Shown piece by piece: positions 35,399 through 44,808 of a DNA stretch of 64,000 nt. The stretch is from an uncultured Pelagibacteraceae bacterium. Its GTDB lineage: Bacteria > Pseudomonadota > Alphaproteobacteria > Pelagibacterales > Pelagibacteraceae. Location of the stretch: the NCBI GenBank assembly GCA_902604795.1, contig CACKZV010000002.1:62001-126000 (forward strand), given 5' to 3'. The notes below the pieces were generated by a model. It was given only the letters and a program-made list of their open reading frames with translations, was not told the DNA's origin and ran no database searches. The first letter of the stretch is position 1. Every line of letters starts with the position of its first letter. Both the position numbers and the translations under genes were made by a program.

Positions 35399-37376
35399 GA
35401 AAAAAAAAGTTAAAAAAAAGGTAATCTCTAAAAAACCTAAAGAGACAATTTATAAAACTAAGAAAGAATGGATAAGTAGAGCTACAGTTAACAAATCTCA
35501 ATATACAAAAAAATATAACGAGTCGATTAGAGATAACGATGGATTTTGGAAAAAGGAAGGTAAAAGAATTAATTGGATTAAACCTTATAAAAAAATTAAA
35601 GATGTTAAATATAGTAAAGATGATGTTCATATCAAATGGTTCTATGATGGTACTTTAAATGCCTCAGCGAATTGCATTGATAGGCATCTTAAAAAAAATG
35701 CTAATAAGACTGCAATTATATGGGTAGGAGACGATCCTAAAGTTCAAAAAAAAATTACATATAAAGAACTTCATAAAGAGGTTTCAAAAGCAGCAAATGG
35801 ATTAAAAAATTTGGGAGTTCAAAAAGGTGACAGAGTAACAATTTATCTCACCATGATACCAGAACTTGCCTACTCAATGCTTGCGTGTGCTAGAATAGGT
35901 GCAGTTCACTCCATAATATTTGGAGGTTTTTCACCAGATAGCATTTCAGGTAGAATAAATGATTGCGAATCTGATTATGTTATTACTGCAGATGAAGGTG
36001 TGAGAGGTGGAAAAACAATACCATTAAAGTCTATTACAGATGAAGCTTTAGAAAGCTGTCCCAATGTAAAAAAATGTATTGTAGTAAAGAGAACAGGTAC
36101 CAAAAAAATTGATTGGTTTAATGATCGTGATGTTTGGTATCACAAAATGACAAGTAAAGTTGCAACAAAATGTGAGCCTGAAGAAATGAATGCTGAAGAT
36201 CCATTATTCATTCTTTACACATCTGGTTCAACCGGAAAACCAAAAGGTGTTCTACATACTACTGGCGGATACATGGTTTATGCGTCAATGACTCACCAAT
36301 ATATTTTTAATTATAAGCCAAAAGATATTTATTGGTGCACAGCTGATATAGGATGGGTTACGGGACACAGTTATATTATTTACGGTCCACTTGCTAATGG
36401 AGCAACTACAATAATGTTTGAAGGGATACCAACTTATCCTGATACATCTAGATGGTGGCAAATAGTTGATAAATATAAAGTAAATATTTTCTATACAGCT
36501 CCAACAGCAATTAGAGCTTTGATGAGAGAAGGGGATAAACCTGTAAAGAAAACATCTAGAAAAACTCTAAAACTTTTAGGTACTGTTGGTGAACCAATTA
36601 ATCCTGAAGCGTGGGAATGGTATTACAAAACTGTTGGTGACGGTAGATGTCCGATTGTTGATACTTGGTGGCAAACAGAAACAGGTGGAATTTTGATCAG
36701 CCCTCAAACTGGTGCGATAGACTTAAAACCTGGTTCTGCAACAAAACCATTTTATGGGATTAAACCAGAAATCCTAGATAAAGATGGTAAGGTTTTAAAA
36801 GGAGAAGCACAAGGTAGACTTTGTATTTCTCAATCATGGCCTGGACAAATGAGAAGTGTGTATGGTGACCATCAAAGATTTATAGATACTTATTTCTCAC
36901 AATTTGATGGAAAATATTTCACAGGTGATGGCTGCAGAAGAGATAAAGATGGATATTATTGGATTACTGGAAGAGTAGATGATGTAATTATTGTTTCAGG
37001 ACATAATTTAGGTACTGCAGAAATTGAAAGTGCGTTTGTGGCTCATCCAAAAGTTGCTGAAGCAGCAGTAGTTGGTTATCCTCATGATATTAAGGGAAAC
37101 GGGCTATACTGTTATGTAACTTTAAATGCTGGAGAAAAAAGTACTCTTGATTTAGAAAGAGATTTGAAGCTATGGGTGAGAAAACAAATTGGTCCAATTG
37201 CAACTCCTGACTTAATTCAATTTGCTCCAGGTCTTCCGAAAACTAGATCTGGAAAAATAATGAGAAGAATTTTAAGAAAAATCGCTTCTAATGAGCATGG
37301 TCAGTTGGGAGATACAACCACTTTAGCTGATCCTTCAGTTGTTGAAAGTTTAGTAGATAATAGAAAAAATATTTAA
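35391..37376 (+). CDS. acs: Acetyl-CoA synthetase
   Basis: A 661-residue AMP-forming enzyme making acetyl-CoA from acetate. The P-loop [35 protein letters not shown] and the C-terminal TRSGKIMRR with Lys622 (the residue regulated by acetylation in other bacteria) are present. The first 20 residues are an unusually Lys-rich leader ([16 protein letters not shown]). With the symporter pair at 38120-40194 it probably forms an acetate uptake and activation module. It overlaps the EVE gene by 8 bp and a convergent gene by 4 bp. Confidence 0.96.
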   Translation: MPKKKKVKKKVISKKPKETIYKTKKEWISRATVNKSQYTKKYNESIRDNDGFWKKEGKRINWIKPYKKIKDVKYSKDDVHIKWFYDGTLNASANCIDRHLKKNANKTAIIWVGDDPKVQKKITYKELHKEVSKAANGLKNLGVQKGDRVTIYLTMIPELAYSMLACARIGAVHSIIFGGFSPDSISGRINDCESDYVITADEGVRGGKTIPLKSITDEALESCPNVKKCIVVKRTGTKKIDWFNDRDVWYHKMTSKVATKCEPEEMNAEDPLFILYTSGSTGKPKGVLHTTGGYMVYASMTHQYIFNYKPKDIYWCTADIGWVTGHSYIIYGPLANGATTIMFEGIPTYPDTSRWWQIVDKYKVNIFYTAPTAIRALMREGDKPVKKTSRKTLKLLGTVGEPINPEAWEWYYKTVGDGRCPIVDTWWQTETGGILISPQTGAIDLKPGSATKPFYGIKPEILDKDGKVLKGEAQGRLCISQSWPGQMRSVYGDHQRFIDTYFSQFDGKYFTGDGCRRDKDGYYWITGRVDDVIIVSGHNLGTAEIESAFVAHPKVAEAAVVGYPHDIKGNGLYCYVTLNAGEKSTLDLERDLKLWVRKQIGPIATPDLIQFAPGLPKTRSGKIMRRILRKIASNEHGQLGDTTTLADPSVVESLVDNRKNI

Positions 37377-37999
37377 ATCTTTATTAGTTTAGAGAACTCT
37401 TCCTTAATATTATCCCATTTTAAAATCATAGAATTAAGGACTATTTTTCTATCTAAAGATTTTAATTCGTTAGCAACTGGAGCCCAATTATATAAAGCTA
37501 ATGCGCTTTCGTTAAATGGCCAAGATTTATAATAGTCATCCCATTTAATTTGATCTAATCTTTTCTGAAAACTTATCCTCGCTTCATCAACAACTTCTTT
37601 AGGCATTCCATTTTCTAATTCTTTGTCCAAGATATTGTTATAGATTTCAGAAGCTTTGTCTGTTTCTTTATAATTAAAATAAACATTTAAATATGAAATT
37701 GTATAAAATGATAAATCCTGAAGCGAGATAGCATATATATTCCATTTAGCAGTGTTAATTGATTTTAAAAATGTTTCGTCGTCAAAATGAAGAACCCATT
37801 TAGTACCCATTCTTGTTTTCAAATAGTTATATAAAGTAACTTGAGATACCCATGCTGATTTTTGCTGAATAAATTCTTTAAGATCTTCAATATTTTTAAT
37901 TTTTTTTTTAGGCAGAATGCCTTTAAACATTGCAACCAAATAAACTTTGAAGTCCTCAAGTTTTATATCTTTTAAGTTGAATCTATATTTAAGGGCCAT
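37373..37999 (-). CDS. Conserved protein of unknown function
   Basis: A 208-residue soluble protein with no signal or membrane helix. It is helix-rich with many aromatics ([53 protein letters not shown]). I do not recognise the family. It lies between acs and the symporter operon on the opposite strand, and its stop overlaps the acs stop by 4 bp, so it may be linked to that module only by position. Confidence 0.8.
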   Translation of the reverse strand: MALKYRFNLKDIKLEDFKVYLVAMFKGILPKKKIKNIEDLKEFIQQKSAWVSQVTLYNYLKTRMGTKWVLHFDDETFLKSINTAKWNIYAISLQDLSFYTISYLNVYFNYKETDKASEIYNNILDKELENGMPKEVVDEARISFQKRLDQIKWDDYYKSWPFNESALALYNWAPVANELKSLDRKIVLNSMILKWDNIKEEFSKLIKI

Positions 38000-38021
38000 T
38001 TAGTTACATAAAATCATGATG

Positions 38022-38027
38022 TATAAT
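38022..38027 (+). promoter_or_regulatory. Possible -10 element of the symporter operon
   Basis: TATAAT in the 120-bp divergent gap before the DUF4212 gene. No convincing -35 box precedes it, so the call is weak. A short GGTTA/TAACC dyad (38087-38102) lies between it and the ribosome binding site. Confidence 0.3.
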
Positions 38028-38105
38028 GTAAAAATGACACAATATCGAGCGTTTTTAGGGGTTTAAATATATTTGATTATCGGTATGGTTATTTTTTTAA
38101 CCTAT

Positions 38106-38114
38106 AGGAGAGAG
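38106..38114 (+). promoter_or_regulatory. Strong Shine-Dalgarno of the DUF4212 symporter subunit
   Basis: AGGAGAGAG lies a few nucleotides before ATG 38120. It is one of the few clear ribosome binding sites in the window, in line with a highly expressed transporter. Confidence 0.7.
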
Positions 38115-38119
38115 AAAAA

Positions 38120-38386
38120 ATGTCAAAACAAGAACAACACTGGGAAAAAACCAGGAACTTGCTATTTATTACATTAGCAATTTGGTTTATTTTCTCAATT
38201 GGCATCTTTCTTTTCGGAGCCGAAATGCAAGAATCAAGCATTAGACCATTTGGATATCCTTTAACGTATTGGTTTACATGTCAGGGATCACTTGCAATCT
38301 TCGTCATTCTCATTTTTTGGTTTGCAGGTCGACAAGAAAAAATAGATGATGAATTTGGGTTTTCTGAAAGAGAGGGTGATCAATGA
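38120..38386 (+). CDS. Sodium/solute symporter small subunit (DUF4212)
   Basis: An 88-residue protein with two membrane helices (about 15-32 and 46-68). QEQHWEKTRNLLFITLAIWFIFS and the FGYPLTYWFTCQGS loop are DUF4212 marks. DUF4212 proteins pair with a large SSS-family symporter of the VC_2705 type. It overlaps that gene by 4 bp (ATGA), so translation is coupled, and it has a strong ribosome binding site. Confidence 0.92.
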   Translation: MSKQEQHWEKTRNLLFITLAIWFIFSIGIFLFGAEMQESSIRPFGYPLTYWFTCQGSLAIFVILIFWFAGRQEKIDDEFGFSEREGDQ

Positions 38387-40194
38387 TAAAAGGTAAATTT
38401 ATTGATAATCTACCAAAAGTCTACGGAATATATACTGGGGGTTTCCTTGTATTTATTATTCTGATGGCTATAGCTGAACAAGCTGGAATGTCTGCAAAAT
38501 TGATTGGTATCTTTTTTGTTGCCTTTACAGTTTTGATTTATGCTCTAATTGGTTGGTTGTCTAGAACACTTCAAGTTGATGCTTATTATGTAGCTGGAAG
38601 ACAAGTTCCAACTGTCTTTAATGGTATGGCAACTGCTGCTGACTGGATGTCAGGTGCATCTTTCGTTGCTATGGCAGGTGGAATTTATTTCAAAGGCTAT
38701 GGATATATGGCTCTACTTGTTGGGTGGACTGGTGGATATGTACTAGTTGCTTCGTTATTAGCACCGTATCTTAGAAAATTTGGATGTTATACTGTTCCAG
38801 ATTTTATAGGAACTCGTTACGGTGGTAACTTAGCAAGATTTAGTGCAGTCATAGTTTTAACAGTTGCTTCATTCACTTATGTAACAGCTCAAATTAATGC
38901 AACAGGTACAATTGCATCTGTAGCATTGGATATTCCATTTGGAATAGCTGTGTATGTTGGACTAGCAAGTATTTTGATGTGCTCAATGCTTGGTGGAATG
39001 AGAGCTGTAACTTGGACGCAAGTAGCTCAATACATTGTATTAATTATAGCTTACTTACTTCCAGTATTTTGGATTAGCAGTAAGTTGGGAGCAGGTTTCT
39101 TCCCACACTTTATGTTAGCTGATGAAGTTGCAAGAATCGCGGAACTAGAAGGTCAATTTGGTTTTGTGAAAAACTCTGCTGCTGATTTAGCAACAGTTCC
39201 AAAAGGTTTGGCTGGAATAACTAAAGCGCATTCTTCGGTTAATGCAACTCCTTGGGCATTTATTTCATTGGCAGTGTGTATGATGGCAGGAACTGCATCG
39301 CTACCTCACGTTATGATGAGATACTTTACTACTCCAAGTGTAAGAACTGCAAGAAGATCAGTAGGTTGGTCACTATTCTTTATTTTCCTACTTTATTCTT
39401 CTGCACCGATGTTAGCTACATTATCTAAACTATCTTTAATAGACCCAACGCTACCGACTGGAATTATTGGTAAAACAATTGCAGAAGTTCAATCTATTGA
39501 TTGGTATCAAAACTGGAACCAAGCAAACTTAATGTTTATCAGTGACTTTAATGGTAATGGAACTCTTGAGCTTAACGAGTTCTTTATGGGTGGTAAAGCT
39601 GTTGTATTAGCAACTCCAGAGATTGCAGGATTACCTTATGTAATTTCAGGTCTAGTTGCTGCTGGAGGTATGGCAGCTGCAATGTCAACTGCAGATGGAT
39701 TAGTGTTAGCAATATCAAATGCATTATCTCATGATATTTACTACAAAATAATTAATCCAAAAGCTGAGACAGCGAAAAGACTAATTGTTGCAAGGGTACT
39801 ACTTGTATTAATTGGTTTTGCAGGAGCAACAATAGCTGCACTAGAGATACAAGGTATCTTAGGTTCGGTTATTTGGGCATTTGACTTTGCTATGTCAGGA
39901 CTATTCTTCCCACTTGTACTTGGTGTATGGTGGAAGAGAGCTAATGCACCAGGCGCTGTTGCGGGAATGCTACTAGGACTTATATCTGGAACTGCTTACC
40001 TAATATGGGTAAGAAGTGGAGGATCTGGTTTCTTAGGCATAACTCAACTTACTTTTGGAATAGTTGGAGCTGCCGTAAGTTTAGTTTCAATGATTGTTGT
40101 CAGTTTAATAACTGCAGCACCAGACTCGGCTACTCAGAAAATGGTTGATGATGTACGTGTACCAAGCGGTAAAACGATACTAGCACAGAAATAA
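38383..40194 (+). CDS. Sodium:solute symporter, large subunit (ActP-like), with EF-hand-like loop
   Basis: A 603-residue SSS-family transporter with about 13 membrane helices. Family marks include YYVAGRQVPTVFNGMATAAD (68-87), MSGASFVAMAGG and the late MAAAMSTADGLVLAISNALSHD. Between two helices, residues 388-399 (DFNGNGTLELNE) match the EF-hand calcium-loop spacing, with acidic or Asn ligands at 1, 3, 5, 9 and 12 and Gly at 6. Acetate is the likely substrate because acs is upstream and ActP is the nearest characterised group; other small monocarboxylates are possible. A strong terminator follows. Confidence 0.93.
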   Translation: MIKGKFIDNLPKVYGIYTGGFLVFIILMAIAEQAGMSAKLIGIFFVAFTVLIYALIGWLSRTLQVDAYYVAGRQVPTVFNGMATAADWMSGASFVAMAGGIYFKGYGYMALLVGWTGGYVLVASLLAPYLRKFGCYTVPDFIGTRYGGNLARFSAVIVLTVASFTYVTAQINATGTIASVALDIPFGIAVYVGLASILMCSMLGGMRAVTWTQVAQYIVLIIAYLLPVFWISSKLGAGFFPHFMLADEVARIAELEGQFGFVKNSAADLATVPKGLAGITKAHSSVNATPWAFISLAVCMMAGTASLPHVMMRYFTTPSVRTARRSVGWSLFFIFLLYSSAPMLATLSKLSLIDPTLPTGIIGKTIAEVQSIDWYQNWNQANLMFISDFNGNGTLELNEFFMGGKAVVLATPEIAGLPYVISGLVAAGGMAAAMSTADGLVLAISNALSHDIYYKIINPKAETAKRLIVARVLLVLIGFAGATIAALEIQGILGSVIWAFDFAMSGLFFPLVLGVWWKRANAPGAVAGMLLGLISGTAYLIWVRSGGSGFLGITQLTFGIVGAAVSLVSMIVVSLITAAPDSATQKMVDDVRVPSGKTILAQK

Positions 40195-40207
40195 ACAATT
40201 CAAATTT

Positions 40208-40236
40208 AGGGGCGATTTAATTCGCCCCTTTTTTTT
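40208..40236 (+). terminator. Rho-independent terminator of the symporter operon
   Basis: A perfect 8-bp stem AGGGGCGA / TCGCCCCT with a 6-nt loop, followed by eight T (including the stem's last). It starts 13 bp after the symporter stop and is the clearest terminator in the window besides the one at 10427. Confidence 0.93.
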
Positions 40237-40242
40237 AAAATT

Positions 40243-40593
40243 ATGTCTGCTAACTTTCACCCTCTAGTCTATATAATTGATTATATTTTGGGAGTAATTA
40301 TGTGGACTTTAATCGGTAGAGTTGCGATGAACATCTTTCAAAGGGAAGACTCTAGTTTCTTCTTTATGAAAGTTTTCGTCAAGCTTACTAATCCACTTAT
40401 AAATATATTCAGACCAATAACTCCGAGCTTTATAATAGGTCCTTTAGTACCACTTTACGTTGCTTGGTTTTTTTACATGGCGCGTTTCTATTTAATGCCT
40501 TATTTACTTGGATATTCAGTCATGGGCATGCTTTCTTTTCCTTTAGAAAGTGAAATAGCTCAAGAATTATATAGAATATTTAGTAAAAATTAA
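40243..40593 (+). CDS. YggT-like small membrane protein
   Basis: A 116-residue protein with two or three hydrophobic segments and the YggT-type block LTNPLINIFRPITPSFIIGPLVPLY. It is a diverged relative of the YggT protein at 30732, with a longer N-terminus and C-terminus. Function unknown. It begins 6 bp after the terminator T-run, without an obvious Shine-Dalgarno. Confidence 0.7.
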   Translation: MSANFHPLVYIIDYILGVIMWTLIGRVAMNIFQREDSSFFFMKVFVKLTNPLINIFRPITPSFIIGPLVPLYVAWFFYMARFYLMPYLLGYSVMGMLSFPLESEIAQELYRIFSKN

Positions 40594-40611
40594 TTCAAAT
40601 AAAACAAAAAA

Positions 40612-40635
40612 TTGATACTAATAATTTAGTATCAA
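40612..40635. promoter_or_regulatory. Perfect 9-bp inverted repeat directly before the rpe start codon
   Basis: TTGATACTA (40612-40620) and TAGTATCAA (40627-40635) are exact reverse complements around a 6-nt AT spacer. The right arm ends one base before the rpe ATG, where a ribosome binding site would be. As DNA it looks like an operator; as RNA it would form a hairpin masking the start. No T-run follows, so it is not a terminator. Confidence 0.55.
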
Positions 40636-41295
40636 ATGAAAAAAATACAAATATCACCATCAATACTATCTGCAGACTTCAGTCAATTAGGTAATGAAAT
40701 TAAAAAGCTGGAACAAGGTGGAGCTGACTTAATTCACGTCGATGTTATGGATGGTCACTTTGTTCCAAATCTAACGATAGGACCCCCAGTAATCAAAAAC
40801 TTAAGAAAATATACAAAGCTTCCATTTGATGTACACTTAATGATCTCTCCGGTACATAAATATATTGAAAATTATGCATTGGCTGGTGCTGATATAATAA
40901 CAATTCATCCTGAAGCTACTGAAAACTTAAAGGAGTCTATAAGTTTGATTAAAAAATTTAGCAAAAAAGTTGGCGTATCTTTAAATCCAAAAACTGAAAT
41001 AAAAACTTTAATTGATGAAATAGATAATATTGATTTAGTTCTTGTTATGAGTGTCAACCCTGGTTTTGGTGGGCAAAAATTTATGCCTGAGGTATTAGAT
41101 AAAATAAAAGAATTAAAAAAGATAAGAGACAAAAACCAGTATCAATTTGATATTGAAGTTGATGGGGGAATTAATTTTAGTAATTCAAAAATAGTTTTAG
41201 AAGCTGGAGCTGATATTTTAGTATCTGGAACCACTGTTTTTAAAGAGAACGATGGAGATATTAAAACTAATATTGAAAAACTAAAAGCAATGTAA
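40636..41295 (+). CDS. rpe: Ribulose-phosphate 3-epimerase
   Basis: A 219-residue TIM-barrel enzyme interconverting ribulose-5-P and xylulose-5-P. ISPSILSADFSQL, DLIHVDVMDGHFVPN, MSVNPGFGGQKF and EVDGGIN are complete family motifs with the metal His and Asp residues. It lacks a Shine-Dalgarno; a perfect dyad ends right before its ATG. It heads the run rpe-heparinase-purH. Confidence 0.96.
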   Translation: MKKIQISPSILSADFSQLGNEIKKLEQGGADLIHVDVMDGHFVPNLTIGPPVIKNLRKYTKLPFDVHLMISPVHKYIENYALAGADIITIHPEATENLKESISLIKKFSKKVGVSLNPKTEIKTLIDEIDNIDLVLVMSVNPGFGGQKFMPEVLDKIKELKKIRDKNQYQFDIEVDGGINFSNSKIVLEAGADILVSGTTVFKENDGDIKTNIEKLKAM

Positions 41296-41296
41296 A

Positions 41297-42925
41297 ATGT
41301 TTTTAAAAAGTTCTTTTAATTATATCAATGAATTTTATTTTTTTTTTAAAAACCAAATACGAAAAATTTATTTAAACTCGTCTATTTATAATAAGAAAAT
41401 TTCAAAAGTTGATGAAAATGTTTTAATTTATCAACCAAATCTTAATATACTTAGTTCATTAATAAAATACGAAAAACAAAAAAAGAAGATTGAGGATTTT
41501 AATATTCAATCAATTTGGGACAATAAACGTTTAAAATATAATGATTTTAAAAAACTTCATAGTTTCTATTGGTTGTTTTCAATAGATCTTAAATCTTCTA
41601 ATGAAGTTACACAGTCAATCATTGAAAATTGGATTAAAAAGAACCAAAACTACGAAACAAAAAATTGGGAAATTGATATTCTTTCTAAAAGAGTAATAGC
41701 TTGGATTTCAAATTCAAAAATAACGTATGATGAGTCAGAAAATAGTTATAAAAACAGTTTTAATGAAATAATTAGCAAACAAGTAAATCATTTGATCAAT
41801 GAAATTGACAGATCATCAAATTTTAATGATAAAATGATAGGGTGTACAGCAATAACTCTTACAGGAATAGCATATAAAAATAGAAGGTTTTTAAAGTATG
41901 GCTTAGATTTACTTAAAAAAATTATTAATACTTCTTTTGATAATGACTACTTTCCAAAATCAAGAAATATAAGACAGATGATATTTTACTTAAAACATTT
42001 TATTTTAATTAGAGAGTTACTAAAAGACTCTCTTAATGATGTTCCGGAATACTTAAACGAAATAATTCATTATCTTGGTAAATCTTATGATTTTATTTGG
42101 GGGTCTATAAAGCAAAACTTATTATTTAATGGTAATAATAATTCAGACAGTAAGGACTTTGATAAATACCTATCTCTTTTTAGATATAAATTTAAAAATG
42201 ATAAGTTTGATATTTCAGGGTATACGATTTTAAAAAATAAAACTGCAATACTTGCAATGGATACCGGGAGCAACCCATCAAAAAATTACTCCGAAAATTA
42301 TCAAAGTGGACCATTATCATTTGAATTTTTTTTTAAAAATAAAAAACTGATTACAAACTCTGGTTATTTTCAAGATTATAATCACCAACTAAACTCAATT
42401 TCGAAATCAACTGCAACTCACTCAACATTAGTATTAGATAATTCCTCTGCTTGTAATTTTAGAAAAAATGGTAAGGGACCAAGTACAGTTAACAAAGGAT
42501 TTAAGACATTTAATAATGAAGTAGCTTATGAAAAAAACTTCTGGAGTATTAAATGCTCACATGATGGATATTTGTCAAGATATGGAGTGATACATCAAAG
42601 AAATTTAGAATTTGATACTGATAAAAATATTCTTTTCGGTAAAGAAAAACTTATTAAAAAAAAAAATTTTAAAGTTACGAATTTTGAATTAAGATTTCAT
42701 CTTCTACCAAATATTAAAGTAACAAAACTTCAAGATAATAAATCTGTTTTAATTGAATTAGAAAACTCTGGTTGGAGATTCTTTTCAAATGATGGGTTAA
42801 TAGGGGTTGAAACTGGCCTATACTTCGGTAATAAAAATAATTATATTGAGAACCAAAATATTTTTATCTCAGGTGTTACTCAAAATAATGAACAGTTAAT
42901 TGAATGGAAGATTAGTAAAATATGA
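41297..42925 (+). CDS. Heparinase II/III family protein
   Basis: A 542-residue protein. An N-terminal helical toroid (about 1-290) is followed by a beta-sandwich domain with SATHSTLVLDNSSAC and KCSHDGYLSRYGVIHQRNL, blocks typical of heparinase II/III-like proteins. Members cleave or bind acidic polysaccharides, but in alphaproteobacteria this gene sits between housekeeping genes next to purH and its substrate is unknown. No signal peptide is seen. It overlaps purH by 4 bp. Confidence 0.88.
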   Translation: MFLKSSFNYINEFYFFFKNQIRKIYLNSSIYNKKISKVDENVLIYQPNLNILSSLIKYEKQKKKIEDFNIQSIWDNKRLKYNDFKKLHSFYWLFSIDLKSSNEVTQSIIENWIKKNQNYETKNWEIDILSKRVIAWISNSKITYDESENSYKNSFNEIISKQVNHLINEIDRSSNFNDKMIGCTAITLTGIAYKNRRFLKYGLDLLKKIINTSFDNDYFPKSRNIRQMIFYLKHFILIRELLKDSLNDVPEYLNEIIHYLGKSYDFIWGSIKQNLLFNGNNNSDSKDFDKYLSLFRYKFKNDKFDISGYTILKNKTAILAMDTGSNPSKNYSENYQSGPLSFEFFFKNKKLITNSGYFQDYNHQLNSISKSTATHSTLVLDNSSACNFRKNGKGPSTVNKGFKTFNNEVAYEKNFWSIKCSHDGYLSRYGVIHQRNLEFDTDKNILFGKEKLIKKKNFKVTNFELRFHLLPNIKVTKLQDNKSVLIELENSGWRFFSNDGLIGVETGLYFGNKNNYIENQNIFISGVTQNNEQLIEWKISKI

Positions 42926-44466
42926 GTAATAAAATTAAAAAAGCAATCATATCGCTCTCTGACAAGTCTGAAATTAAATTAATATTAAATACTCTTAAAA
43001 AATATAAAGTGGATGTATTAAGCTCAGGAGGTACGTCTAAGAAAATTAAAAAATTAGGCTTCAAGTGTACTGAAGTATCTGAATATACAAATACTAAAGA
43101 GATTTTAGATGGTAGAGTAAAGACTCTTCATCCGATGTTGTATGCTGGTATTTTAAGTAAGAGGAAAAACAAGATTCACAAAAAAGAACTTAAACAGAAT
43201 AATTATGAAGAAATAGATTTAGTTATAGCTAATTTTTATCCATTTGAAGAAACGTTAAAAAAAACAAAAAATCTTGATAAACTTATAGAAAGTATAGATA
43301 TTGGTGGTCCGACTCTTGTTAGAGCTGCAGCTAAAAATTACAAGTATACAACTGTGTTAACCTCTCCACGTCAGTATAAAGAATTTATTTTAAACTTAGA
43401 AAAAAATAAAGGTTCCACAAGTTTAGAATTTAGAAAAAAACTATCTCAAGAAGCATTTAATTTAACAGCTTATTACGATTCTGTCATTTCAGAATATTTG
43501 AATATTGAAAATAAAAATAATTTTCCTCAAAAGAAAACCATTCATGCAAATTTAGTTGAAGTTTTGCGGTATGGTGAAAACCCCCATCAACAATCAGCAA
43601 TCTATAGTAAAACTAATAACCTAGAAATATTTCAGCTAAGTGGAAAAAAATTAAGTTATAACAACTATAATGATATATATGCTGCATTAAATATATCACA
43701 AACACTCCCAAAAAATACTGGAACTGTCATTGTTAAGCACGCTAACCCATGTGGTGTATCAGTAAATAAGAGTAAAATAGATAGTTATAGAGAGGCTATA
43801 GCATGTGACCCAATAAGTGCATTCGGTGGAATTGTTTCATGTAACTTTAAAGTAAATAAAAAAATAGCCTTGGAATTAAGTAAGATATTTTTAGAAGTAA
43901 TCATTGGACACGGTTTTGATAAAGACTCACTTAAAATTTTGAAAAGAAAAAAAAATTTAAGATTAATTGATGCATCAAAATTAAGATTAGATAATCAAAG
44001 CAATATAATAAGTAACTTTGACTCTTTATTAATACAAAATGCGGACAACAAGATTTTTAGTAAAAATAATTTTAAGGTAGTATCTAAAATTAAGCCATCA
44101 AAAAAAATTTTTGATGATCTAATTTTCGCATTCAATGTGTGTAGAAATGTAAAATCTAATGCAATTGTTTTAACAAAAAATAGTTCAACTATTGGAATCG
44201 GATCAGGTCAACCCAGTAGATTAGATAGCTGTAAAATAGCAATAAATAAAATGAAAAAATTTCAGAAGATTAATGATGAAGACATAATCTTAGGTGCATC
44301 AGATGCTTTTTTTCCTTTCGTAGATGGAATAGAAATCTTAGTTCAAAATGGAGTAAGTGCAATCATTCAACCATCTGGCTCTATACGCGACAAAGAAATA
44401 ATAAAATTTGCGGATAAATTAGGTATCATTTTAGTGTTTTCAAAAACTAGGCACTTCAAACATTAA
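42922..44466 (+). CDS. purH: Bifunctional AICAR transformylase/IMP cyclohydrolase
   Basis: A 514-residue enzyme for the last two steps of IMP synthesis. The N-terminal cyclohydrolase has ISLSDKSEIKLIL, LSSGGTSKKI and DGRVKTLHPMLYAGIL; the transformylase has LRYGENPHQ, VKHANPCGVS and AFGGIVS with the catalytic Lys-His pair. Formyl-THF comes from FolD. It overlaps the heparinase gene by 4 bp and ends 3 bp before the convergent PCD gene. Confidence 0.97.
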   Translation: MSNKIKKAIISLSDKSEIKLILNTLKKYKVDVLSSGGTSKKIKKLGFKCTEVSEYTNTKEILDGRVKTLHPMLYAGILSKRKNKIHKKELKQNNYEEIDLVIANFYPFEETLKKTKNLDKLIESIDIGGPTLVRAAAKNYKYTTVLTSPRQYKEFILNLEKNKGSTSLEFRKKLSQEAFNLTAYYDSVISEYLNIENKNNFPQKKTIHANLVEVLRYGENPHQQSAIYSKTNNLEIFQLSGKKLSYNNYNDIYAALNISQTLPKNTGTVIVKHANPCGVSVNKSKIDSYREAIACDPISAFGGIVSCNFKVNKKIALELSKIFLEVIIGHGFDKDSLKILKRKKNLRLIDASKLRLDNQSNIISNFDSLLIQNADNKIFSKNNFKVVSKIKPSKKIFDDLIFAFNVCRNVKSNAIVLTKNSSTIGIGSGQPSRLDSCKIAINKMKKFQKINDEDIILGASDAFFPFVDGIEILVQNGVSAIIQPSGSIRDKEIIKFADKLGIILVFSKTRHFKH

Positions 44467-44469
44467 TAG

Positions 44470-44808
44470 TTAGACTATTCTGTCAATTTTTGCAGCAAGC
44501 ACAAAATCACTTTCATGTAATCCGTTAATAGCATGTGTTTGTATTTTTATTTTTGCATATCCCCAACCAAATAATATGTCAGGATGGTGGCCTTCTTGCT
44601 CAGCAATTTCTCCAACATTATTTACAAAAGATTGACTATCTAAAAAATTATCAAATTTAAAATTTTTAATAATATAATAATTTTTTTTATTCTCAGACTC
44701 TACATCCCATCCATCTACTTTTTTAAGGTATTTATGAATCTCCTCTAAATTAAAACTTGGTATACCACCTTCACACGGAATACACTTTTTTTCAGCTAAA
44801 TCACTCAT
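44470..44808 (-). CDS. phhB: Pterin-4a-carbinolamine dehydratase (PCD/PhhB)
   Basis: A 112-residue pterin dehydratase. EGHHPDILFGWGYAKIKIQTHAINGLHESDF contains the active-site His cluster and the conserved Trp (positions near 70-100, listed here in parts: EGHHPDI, WGYAKI, THAI). It recycles tetrahydrobiopterin after aromatic hydroxylation, but no phenylalanine hydroxylase gene lies nearby, so the role may be in pterin or molybdopterin chemistry. Its start overlaps the sulfotransferase stop by one base. Confidence 0.93.
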   Translation of the reverse strand: MSDLAEKKCIPCEGGIPSFNLEEIHKYLKKVDGWDVESENKKNYYIIKNFKFDNFLDSQSFVNNVGEIAEQEGHHPDILFGWGYAKIKIQTHAINGLHESDFVLAAKIDRIV

